From: Bacteroidota bacterium
GTDB taxonomy: Bacteria > Bacteroidota > Bacteroidia > Chitinophagales > Chitinophagaceae
Assembly: GCA_029778965.1 (NCBI GenBank)
Contig: JAKPBL010000519.1
Span: forward strand, 1 to 6,917
Direction of reading: 5' to 3'
DNA: 6,917 nucleotides
Within the stretch, counting starts at the first letter, position 1. Each line of letters opens with the position of its first letter. Of the stretch, positions 1 through 6,320 are shown one piece after another. Below the pieces are notes generated by a model. It was not told the DNA's origin. It saw only the letters and a list, made by a program, of their open reading frames with translations, and searched no databases. The position numbers and the translations under genes were made by a program.

Positions 1-2921
1 GTTGCCTTCAACTCCTCCATTTTCTGGTGCAGATCACGGGTCCTGATCTCCACCTTTTTCTCCAGTATCCTGTTCTCTTTTTGCAGCATCCGGTAGCGGA
101 TCCTGATAATGCTGTAGATGATCGCGGTACCCAGCAAAAAGAAAAGCAGGTAAGCCCACCAGGTTCGCCACCACGGGGGCAGTATAGTGAAACCGACCGT
201 CGCCGGCCTGCTCCAGACACCATTGAAGCCCCTTGAGATGACCTTGAATGTATAGTCGCCGGGCTTTACGTTGTAATACACCCGTGAGAATGCTTTGCCG
301 GTTATGTCTGACCAGCTTTCATCTTTTCCTTCCAGCAGATAGCGATACGCTATTTTCTCCCGCGCCCGCGGGTCGATATTGGCAAAGCTGAAACTGAAAG
401 AGTTTTGGTCATAAGGAAGCTTCAGCCCCACAGGTAGCTGGAAACCGGTAGACAGGCTGTCCCAGCTAATATTGTTTTCAACGAGATAGCCGGCGTCTGC
501 CGGTAATTTGTCTTTGGTAAACGCCGCCGCGCCGATCCAAAGGCTGTCTTTGTCGTTCATACCGGCGGCAAGGCTGGCGCGGTTTACAAACGACGGACTC
601 TGATCCATGATATTCACCCCCTTGATCAGCACCACGGGAGGCGTGGTATCGATGCGGGGGTACTGGTGTGCAATGGTCAGCACCGGCGTCGCGCCCCACC
701 ATGTTTCACCCGAGGAACTGACGAGAGCGGTCGACTGGTTATAATCATTGTACGGGAATCCGGATGATTTGGCGAAGTTGTAGAACGCCCAGGGCTGTTT
801 TTTTTCAAACGGTTGCCCCACCCTGGTTATCCCGTTTTCCGTTCCGATAAACAACTGCCCTTCCCATTCCACCATATCAAAAAGTCCCGGCGGCAGCATA
901 CCGTTGGCTGATCCTACATTCGTGATCGTTTTCAGACCGGGGTCGAGTTTGGAAAAACCTTTGTCGCTGCCGATGAATATATCGCCCGACGATGATTCCA
1001 GTATCATGGAACTGTAATTCCCCGTGAGACCGTTGGCATCGGTGATGGTTCTGTAGGTACCGGATAAGGGATCTATCAGCACTGTGCCGCGTTCGGTGCA
1101 TAACCATACCCTGCCCCGGCTGTCTTTCCGGGTGATAAAAACCAGGTTGGAGATGAGCCCGGCATTTTCATCAAACTGCCGCAGGCTGTCGGTTCGGGGA
1201 TTGTACACCAGGAGGCCGTTTCCGCCGACAAACCAGAAGTTTCCCGACGAATCCGGAAAGCCCATGAAGCTGATGCTATTGATCTTGTTCCAGGCGGTGT
1301 TGTAAGACGTAATGGTGCCCGCAGGCAGGTCGATGACGGCAAAGCCCCCCACCGTACCCAGGAAGAAAATATCCGGCCCGATCGGAACGATCTGCCGGTG
1401 CTCATTGGCGGCAACGCCCGGGGGAAACCGGAATAAGAACAGGCGTTGTAAAGCAGGGTCGTAAATATTGATGCCCTTGTAAGTGGCCAGCCAGATCCGG
1501 CGTTTTGAATCTTCAGCGATGCCCCATACGTCTTTGCTTGCCAGTCCGTCTTTTTCAGAAAAATGATCGGCCATCATACCATTCGGATCCAGCAGCAATA
1601 CACCGTCGCTGTTGGTCCCCATCCAGATCATGCCATCCCTGCCGATCATGCCCGCCGAGGGAAAATTATTCACCCGCACCGATGTATTGGTAACCACGGT
1701 TTTGGATCGTTTGCTCCTGGTATCATATACCAGCACGGTATCGTTCGTTGCCAGCCAGACCTTTCCGGCAGTATCGGTAAAGACATCATACGTGAGGCCC
1801 GAATAACCCTGTTCGGGCCCGAGCCACGAAATGACCTGGTCTTTCAGCGACACAGCGTACGCGCCTGCAGAAAAACTGCTGATCCAGTGATTGCCCAAAA
1901 CGTCTTCGTCGAAATCATAGGCGAGGTTCACCGGCAAACCGGCGGCGGCATCCAGTACCCGCATAGCAGAGAAAACAGTATCGATAATGCCCACCTTATC
2001 GCCGAAAGCCAGCCATATATACCCGGCGCTGTCAACATGCACGCCGTACAGGCTTTTTTCTTCTTTTTGCCCCTGGCCCAGGGGCAGCCTGGCGGTGCGC
2101 CGGTTGTCTATATCGACCAGGAAAAGCCCCCCACCGTTGCGTGCGCCCCAAAGCCGGCCTTTATGATCGATATCAAACCGGCCAATGCCGGGTATTGCTA
2201 TACGTTCAACAATACCCGTTTTCAGGTCGATCCTGTAAATGCCTGATTTCAGCGCAGAGAGCAGCAGTCTTCCCGCAGCATCCGTTTTTAGCTGCGCCAG
2301 TACCTCGGTGCCGCCGGTGTCGTCTTTGTCGAAAAAATTATAGCTGTAGATCTCCGTTCCCGTATAACGTGCCAGTCCCCGTTCGGTGGCGATCCAGGTA
2401 CTGCCGTCGGCGTCGTTGGCGATAGCCAGCACTTTGCTCCCCGGCAGGCCTTCCGGTGGTCCCAGGCGGGTGGCGCCTGCCAGTCCTTTTCCCCAGAGGG
2501 AAGGTCCCGGGGTAGTGATGATTTCCGGCGCGGGAAGCCTGAATTCTTTATACGCGGCCGGCTCGTATTTCAGCGAATCCCACAAAACAGGTATTGTACG
2601 AAGCTTATTCCAGTCGAATGAAATTGTTTGCAGCGGTTTTTTCAGCGGCCTGAATTCGTTGACGGAAAAAGGCTGCGAAGGCAGTTTGTTTATATCGAAC
2701 CGGAAGACCGTTTTCCGGGGCAGGCTGTCTTTCGGATAGTAACGCCAGGGGATGATGTGTGCCTCCGGAAGAGTAAAAGCTTTTGCTTCCGGTATTGCAT
2801 AATGCGCGCGCTGGTCGTTGGCAGAAATTTCCTGGCGCGACCGGCAGGAAGCCAGTTGCAGCAGACAAAAAGCGGCAAGCGCCAGCCGGAACAACGGCCG
2901 GGAATCAAACCCCTTCTTCAT
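1..2921 (-). CDS. Two-component regulator propeller-domain sensor (probable lipoprotein histidine kinase), 3' part beyond window
   Basis: Large periplasmic sensor; 973 residues are visible, intact and without a stop, and the gene continues past the left edge. Residues 1-26 form a lipoprotein signal (basic start, hydrophobic core, lipobox L-A-S-C with Cys26). Residues 27-155 are a proline-rich lead-in. Residues about 160-755 hold about 13 Reg_prop blades of the type 'GxxWxxTxxGLxxYD' (e.g. GKVWLATND near 387, GMIWMGTNSDG near 430, RRIWLATYKG near 475, GRVWLCTERG near 604), probably two seven-bladed propellers. Residues about 850-912 are a Y_Y_Y domain (AYRYLLEGKDESW, then YYNVKPGDYTF). One transmembrane helix lies at about 921-939 after PPWWRTWW, followed by a charged coiled-coil start (ENRILEKKVEIRTRDL). 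In Bacteroidota this linker normally leads into a HisKA/HATPase_c kinase, sometimes a hybrid with HTH output; that part is inferred. No Shine-Dalgarno is evident. The ligand is unknown; in gut Bacteroides such propellers often sense polysaccharide fragments, but no SusC/D or CAZyme genes are next to this one. Confidence 0.93.
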   Translation of the reverse strand, partial: MKKGFDSRPLFRLALAAFCLLQLASCRSRQEISANDQRAHYAIPEAKAFTLPEAHIIPWRYYPKDSLPRKTVFRFDINKLPSQPFSVNEFRPLKKPLQTISFDWNKLRTIPVLWDSLKYEPAAYKEFRLPAPEIITTPGPSLWGKGLAGATRLGPPEGLPGSKVLAIANDADGSTWIATERGLARYTGTEIYSYNFFDKDDTGGTEVLAQLKTDAAGRLLLSALKSGIYRIDLKTGIVERIAIPGIGRFDIDHKGRLWGARNGGGLFLVDIDNRRTARLPLGQGQKEEKSLYGVHVDSAGYIWLAFGDKVGIIDTVFSAMRVLDAAAGLPVNLAYDFDEDVLGNHWISSFSAGAYAVSLKDQVISWLGPEQGYSGLTYDVFTDTAGKVWLATNDTVLVYDTRSKRSKTVVTNTSVRVNNFPSAGMIGRDGMIWMGTNSDGVLLLDPNGMMADHFSEKDGLASKDVWGIAEDSKRRIWLATYKGINIYDPALQRLFLFRFPPGVAANEHRQIVPIGPDIFFLGTVGGFAVIDLPAGTITSYNTAWNKINSISFMGFPDSSGNFWFVGGNGLLVYNPRTDSLRQFDENAGLISNLVFITRKDSRGRVWLCTERGTVLIDPLSGTYRTITDANGLTGNYSSMILESSSGDIFIGSDKGFSKLDPGLKTITNVGSANGMLPPGLFDMVEWEGQLFIGTENGITRVGQPFEKKQPWAFYNFAKSSGFPYNDYNQSTALVSSSGETWWGATPVLTIAHQYPRIDTTPPVVLIKGVNIMDQSPSFVNRASLAAGMNDKDSLWIGAAAFTKDKLPADAGYLVENNISWDSLSTGFQLPVGLKLPYDQNSFSFSFANIDPRAREKIAYRYLLEGKDESWSDITGKAFSRVYYNVKPGDYTFKVISRGFNGVWSRPATVGFTILPPWWRTWWAYLLFFLLGTAIIYSIIRIRYRMLQKENRILEKKVEIRTRDLHQKMEELKA

Positions 2922-3069
2922 GGTAAATGGTTTAGCAACTGGTTGTTGGTTGGGCGTCTGTTCCAAGCTAGCTTATTTTCCGCTAAAAAAGCATGCACGC
3001 AGCGCTTAAGTAGAATAATCTGTTTAGTTTTAAACCGGCGTTGAAAAATATGCACCTGAAAAACGGTCT
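2922..3069. promoter_or_regulatory. Divergent intergenic region between sensor and monooxygenase
   Basis: This 148-bp non-coding spacer separates two divergent starts, so it must carry promoters for both. It is more A/T-rich than the flanking genes around 2975-3050. A perfect 10-bp palindrome AAGCTAGCTT lies at 2965-2974, with smaller ones nearby (GCATGC 2991-2996, AGCGCT 3001-3006, CTTAAG 3005-3010). Half-matches to the Bacteroidota -7 element (TAnnTTTG) occur as TAGTTTTA at 3025 on plus and TATTTTTC at 3050-3043 on minus. Neither has a TTTG box at the right distance, so no promoter is assigned. Neither start codon has a clear Shine-Dalgarno, as is common in this phylum. Confidence 0.45.
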
Positions 3070-4092
3070 ATGAAGAAAATAGGATTTTTATCGTTCGGGC
3101 ATTGGGCCAAGCACCCTGCCTACAAAACCCGTACTGCAAGCGATACCCTGCTCCAGTCTATCGACCTGGCGGTTGCCGCCGAAGAGATCGGCCTCGACGG
3201 CGCCTATTTTCGGGTGCATCATTTTGCGGCCCAGCTCGCCTCTCCGTTTCCATTGCTTGCGGCGATCGGCGCCAGAACCAGCAAGATAGAGATCGGAACC
3301 GGCGTAATCGATATGCGGTATGAAAACCCGCTGTATATGGTGGAAGACGCCGGCGCGGCCGACCTGATTTCAGCAGGACGATTACAATTGGGCATCAGCC
3401 GCGGATCACCGGAGCAGGTGATCGACGGGTGGCGCTATTTCGGATATGAGCTGGCCGAAGGAGAAACCGATGCAGATATGGGACGCCGCAAAGCCCTGGA
3501 ATTCCTCGACAAGCTAAAAGGCGTCGGGTTTGCCCAGCCAAACCCCTACCCGATGTTCCCGAATCCACCGGGTCTGCTTCGGCTGGAACCGCATTCGGAA
3601 GGGCTGCGGGAGCGCATCTGGTGGGGAGCGGCCTCCAATGCCACCGCTGTTTGGGCCGCCGAAAATGGCATGAACCTTCAAAGCTCTACCCTGAAGTACG
3701 ATGAAAGCGGTAAACCTTTCCATGTACAGCAGGCCGAGCAGATCAGGTTATACAAGGAAGCGTGGAAAAAAGCAGGGCACCAGCGCGAGCCAAGGGTGTC
3801 GGTAAGCAGGTCGGTCTTTGCACTGGTAAACGACCAGGACCGTTATTATTTCGGACAGGAGGCCGACCGGACGGACCAGATCGGGATGATCGAGCACGAC
3901 AAACGCGCTATTTTCGGAAGAAGCTATGCAGCAGAGCCGGATCAGCTCATTCAGGAGCTGGCCGCCGACGAAGCCATCCAGGAAGCGGATACCCTGCTGC
4001 TGACAATACCCAACACGCTGGGCGTTGACTACAACGTGCACGTGCTTTCTTCTATTTTAACGCATGTTGCGCCCGGATTGGGTTGGCGCTAG
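3070..4092 (+). CDS. LLM-class flavin-dependent oxidoreductase (bacterial luciferase-like monooxygenase)
   Basis: A 340-residue, full-length member of the bacterial luciferase-like superfamily: cytoplasmic TIM-barrel enzymes that use reduced FMN (or F420 in other branches) and O2 to oxidise an organic substrate. The start MKKIGFLSFGHW gives the first barrel strand. The typical early segment EEIGLDGAYFRVHHF (residues 38-52) has the paired histidines His50-His51 found in many members. A second barrel strand and loop follows (KIEIGTGVIDMRYENP, 72-87). The phosphate/flavin-side stretch LQLGISRGSPEQ lies at 105-116, and IWWGAASNATAVWAAENG at 183-200. The C-terminal DTLLLTIPNTLG (307-318) fits the final barrel strands. 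An alternative ATG at 3050 is out of frame, which fixes the start at 3070. The next gene is 39 bp downstream on the same strand, so co-transcription is likely. Substrate and cofactor choice cannot be read from sequence; FMN is the more likely cofactor in Bacteroidota. Confidence 0.92.
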   Translation: MKKIGFLSFGHWAKHPAYKTRTASDTLLQSIDLAVAAEEIGLDGAYFRVHHFAAQLASPFPLLAAIGARTSKIEIGTGVIDMRYENPLYMVEDAGAADLISAGRLQLGISRGSPEQVIDGWRYFGYELAEGETDADMGRRKALEFLDKLKGVGFAQPNPYPMFPNPPGLLRLEPHSEGLRERIWWGAASNATAVWAAENGMNLQSSTLKYDESGKPFHVQQAEQIRLYKEAWKKAGHQREPRVSVSRSVFALVNDQDRYYFGQEADRTDQIGMIEHDKRAIFGRSYAAEPDQLIQELAADEAIQEADTLLLTIPNTLGVDYNVHVLSSILTHVAPGLGWR

Positions 4093-4131
4093 ATTTTCAG
4101 CACGCCATTGAACAGTTAAAGCAAGCATTGT

Positions 4132-4737
4132 ATGTCATCCAGCCGAAAAATACTCGCCTTGATTTTTGCGCTCGTGGGTTGGTTTGCGGTTATCACCCAA
4201 CTGGTATTGATGCTCCAGAACAGTGTACTGCCCCTCCCCGAGCCGGTCATTCGCTTCTTCAGCTTTTTCACCATCCTCACCAATATTCTCACGGCATCGT
4301 TTTTCACGGCGCAGGCGCTCGGCACGCGCAACGCGAAAGCAGGAACGCTTACCGCCGTCACCGTTTATATTAGCATTGTCGGGCTGGTGTACCAGGTGTT
4401 GCTGCGGCATTTGTGGGCGCCCACCGGCATGCAAAAGATAGTGGATGAACTGTTGCACTCGGTTATACCTGTTCTGACCATACTCTACTGGTACCTGTAC
4501 GAAAACAGGAAAGCAGTTTCCTATAAGCAGACAGGCCGCTGGCTGCTGTACCCCCTGTTTTACCTGTTGTATATATTGGTTCGCGGCCATTTTTCAGGGT
4601 TCTATCCCTATCCGTTCGTGGATGTATCTTCCCTGGGGTTGTCGCAGGTACTGCGCAATGCCTTCCTGCTTTTTCTCCTGTTTGGAGGCATGTCATTGCT
4701 GTTTGTGTTCCTGGGAAGGCAATTGAAGCCACGCTGA
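4132..4737 (+). CDS. Pr6Pr / FAR-17a-AIG1-like six-helix membrane protein, possible membrane hydrolase
   Basis: A 201-residue integral membrane protein with six predicted helices (about 6-27, 43-63, 71-90, 106-123, 135-150, 172-196) and a basic C-terminus. I recognise it as a Pr6Pr-type protein, a bacterial relative of eukaryotic FAR-17a/AIG1. Three landmarks line up by eye with human AIG1: FFTILTNI with Thr47 in helix 2 (AIG1 KFLTFIDL, catalytic Thr43); LLHSVIPVL with His109 in helix 4 (AIG1 GMHTTVLPF, catalytic His134); and GFYPYPFVDV at 156-165 (AIG1 GMWVYPFLEH). AIG1 and ADTRP are threonine-dependent hydrolases of fatty-acid esters of hydroxy fatty acids. A similar lipid-ester hydrolase activity here is inference. 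The gene starts 39 bp after the monooxygenase with no terminator-like hairpin between them, suggesting an operon. Its last 45 bp overlap the convergent glycosyltransferase gene. No strong ribosome-binding site is seen. Confidence 0.85.
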   Translation: MSSSRKILALIFALVGWFAVITQLVLMLQNSVLPLPEPVIRFFSFFTILTNILTASFFTAQALGTRNAKAGTLTAVTVYISIVGLVYQVLLRHLWAPTGMQKIVDELLHSVIPVLTILYWYLYENRKAVSYKQTGRWLLYPLFYLLYILVRGHFSGFYPYPFVDVSSLGLSQVLRNAFLLFLLFGGMSLLFVFLGRQLKPR

Positions 4738-6249
4738 TTGTTTTTGTGCAAGCTCCGCCGCTATGCGTTCATTGATGTTGATCTTTGCATTTTTGAACAC
4801 GAAAACAGTGGTGCCATATTCGCGTGCGAAAGGATTTTTAATTGAGTCTGCAGCCACCGAAGATTCGAAATAGGGACTGGTTTTTTCCAGCTCTGTTTCC
4901 CTTGAGCCGGATTCCTTCACCCTTATCAGGTGCTTGTAGGTTGTTTTTAGATCGAACCAGTTGATGTAATCGGCGTTGAATGAAACGGCGCGTATTCCCT
5001 TTGCCGAATAGTAATTGATGGCGCCTGCTTCGCCGTAATTGTCGCAGAGCACCAGCGTTGTTTCCGGGTCCGGCATTTGGGCATAGCAGCTATCTACCTT
5101 TACCGCCAGTTCTCTCCAGCCCAGCATATCGGCAAAATCCTGCGGCAGCGCATGGTCTTTGCCGTCTTCCCAACGCAACAGCCCGAATTTCCGGTAAAGC
5201 CCGGCATGCTCCTGGATATATGCCGGGCTCCTGTTGGGAAATGCCACCCGGTAAACTGGAATGAAAAGCAGCACCGGCACGGCAAGGCTCAAAGGCGGTA
5301 TGATCATTTTCCAGCCGCGATAAGACAGGCTTCCCATATAGGCGGCGCCAAAGGCAATAAAAACAGGATACAGGCCAATGGCATAATACCCTTTTGCTTT
5401 AAAATACAGGAACAGGGAAATGGTAAAAAGATATGCCGCTGAAAGGAAGCGGTACTTGCTGAACGGCCCATAAAAAAGCAGGCTGTAAAAACCAGCCAGC
5501 AACAGGAACAGGGCGCCGATAAAGAACAGCAGTTGCTCTCTCAGAAAGCCAGCCCTGCTTACATTGGTCAACTGTGTTTCCCGCAGTTCGGCCATATGAT
5601 GAATAACCGGGAAACCTTGCGTGTATTGCCACCATATATTGGGCAGCACCAGCAAAAGGCTCAACAGCAGGGCCAGGTAAAAATCTCTCCTGGCAAAGAT
5701 CTTTCGCTGGCTGCTGAACAGGAGAGCCGGCAACAAGCCCAGGGCAAGGAACAGTATATTGTATTTGTTGAGAAAGCCAATGGCAAAAACCAGCGCGCCT
5801 CCATACAGCCACTTCGGGTTTTCCGACCGAACCCACCTGATGACCATAAAGTAGCATGCAGTCCAGGCAAGCACATCGAGCGAGTTGGGCTGAAACAGGA
5901 TGTTCAGGCGAAGCAATACGGAAAACAAAATACCGGTGGCGCCCAGGGCGAGGGCAAAAAGGCCACCGCCCAGTGCTTCGATGGTTTTCCAGACTGTCAC
6001 CAGGGTCAGGGCGCCAAACAGCGCCGGGAAAAATTTTACCCAAAACACGTTGTTTCCCAATGCATCGATCAGCCAGGCTATCCAGGAGGTGGCAGGAGGC
6101 ACCGACAGGAATCCCCAGGCCAGATGATGCGCCTGGTCAAGGTGCAAAAACTCGTCCCGGTGCAACTCATATCCTTCGCTTATAAGCGAAAATTGCAGCG
6201 CGAATCTCAGGGCGATAAATAAAACGAGCAGCAGTGTCTTCCTGTTCAT
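4693..6249 (-). CDS. GT39-type (PMT_2/ArnT-like) membrane glycosyltransferase
   Basis: A 518-residue polytopic inner-membrane protein of the GT-C fold. Family members transfer a sugar from a polyprenyl-phosphate donor to a lipid, glycan or protein acceptor on the periplasmic side. After helix 1 (about 4-22) the first periplasmic loop carries YELHRDEFLHLDQA (27-40); Asp32-Glu33 are in the position of the conserved catalytic acid of GT39 enzymes. Further helices follow to about residue 335, including the family-typical LNILFQPNSLDVLAW (115-129) and YFKAKGYYAIGLYP (282-295), the K-x-x-Y-Y region before a proline. Residues about 336-518 form a soluble C-terminal domain with CDNYGEAGAINYY (402-414), a motif common in bacterial members. 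The first ATG after an in-frame hydrophobic start was chosen. No carrier-lipid or LPS genes are adjacent, so donor and acceptor are unknown. Its 3' end overlaps the Pr6Pr gene by 45 bp, and its start is divergent from the P-type ATPase. Confidence 0.92.
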   Translation of the reverse strand: MNRKTLLLVLFIALRFALQFSLISEGYELHRDEFLHLDQAHHLAWGFLSVPPATSWIAWLIDALGNNVFWVKFFPALFGALTLVTVWKTIEALGGGLFALALGATGILFSVLLRLNILFQPNSLDVLAWTACYFMVIRWVRSENPKWLYGGALVFAIGFLNKYNILFLALGLLPALLFSSQRKIFARRDFYLALLLSLLLVLPNIWWQYTQGFPVIHHMAELRETQLTNVSRAGFLREQLLFFIGALFLLLAGFYSLLFYGPFSKYRFLSAAYLFTISLFLYFKAKGYYAIGLYPVFIAFGAAYMGSLSYRGWKMIIPPLSLAVPVLLFIPVYRVAFPNRSPAYIQEHAGLYRKFGLLRWEDGKDHALPQDFADMLGWRELAVKVDSCYAQMPDPETTLVLCDNYGEAGAINYYSAKGIRAVSFNADYINWFDLKTTYKHLIRVKESGSRETELEKTSPYFESSVAADSIKNPFAREYGTTVFVFKNAKININERIAAELAQKQSAWLQLPSQEHKQQ

Positions 6250-6320
6250 GGCATACCAATTTACGCAAGGAAGCCGTTTCCGGCCGTCTGCCGGTGAGTT
6301 TTTTACTTAATTTCAACCTC
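6250..6320. promoter_or_regulatory. Divergent intergenic region between glycosyltransferase and P-type ATPase, with a small GC hairpin
   Basis: This 71-bp spacer must hold the start signals of both divergent genes. On plus it contains an inverted repeat CCGGC-CGTCT-GCCGG (6280-6294) followed four bases later by a six-T run (6299-6304). This resembles a weak intrinsic terminator or leader hairpin just ahead of the ATPase start at 6321. A smaller overlapping stem GCCG-TTTC-CGGC lies at 6273-6284. A minus-strand TAAATTGG close to the glycosyltransferase start is only a partial match to the Bacteroidota -7 box and lies too near the start codon. No promoter or Shine-Dalgarno is assigned. Confidence 0.4.

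Noticed and set aside
2070..2084. Perfect inverted repeat CCCCTGG-C-CCAGGGG
   Set aside because: It lies inside the sensor coding frame (encoding Leu-Pro-Leu-Gly-Gln-Gly), has a one-base centre unsuited to a hairpin loop and no adjoining T-run. It is most likely coincidental.
1563..2246. Long plus-strand open frame (227 codons) antisense to the sensor
   Set aside because: The minus-strand frame reads as continuous Reg_prop blades through this whole stretch, while the plus-strand product has low-complexity, unrecognisable composition. It is a shadow of the coding strand.
3025..3050. Candidate Bacteroidota -7 promoter boxes (TAGTTTTA on plus, TATTTTTC on minus)
   Set aside because: Each misses the final G of TAnnTTTG and neither has a TTTG -33 box about 19-23 bases upstream, so a promoter call is not supported.
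4135..4590. Minus-strand open frame of 151 codons opposite the Pr6Pr gene
   Set aside because: The plus strand has clear membrane helices and AIG1-like motifs; the antisense product is Gln/Arg-rich with no recognisable fold.
5399..6222. Open frames of about 215-229 codons on both strands inside the glycosyltransferase (5399-6043 minus, 5533-6222 plus)
   Set aside because: The minus-strand frame from 6249 gives a coherent multi-helix GT39 protein across the region; the other frames give Gln/Arg/Pro-rich products without recognisable domains.
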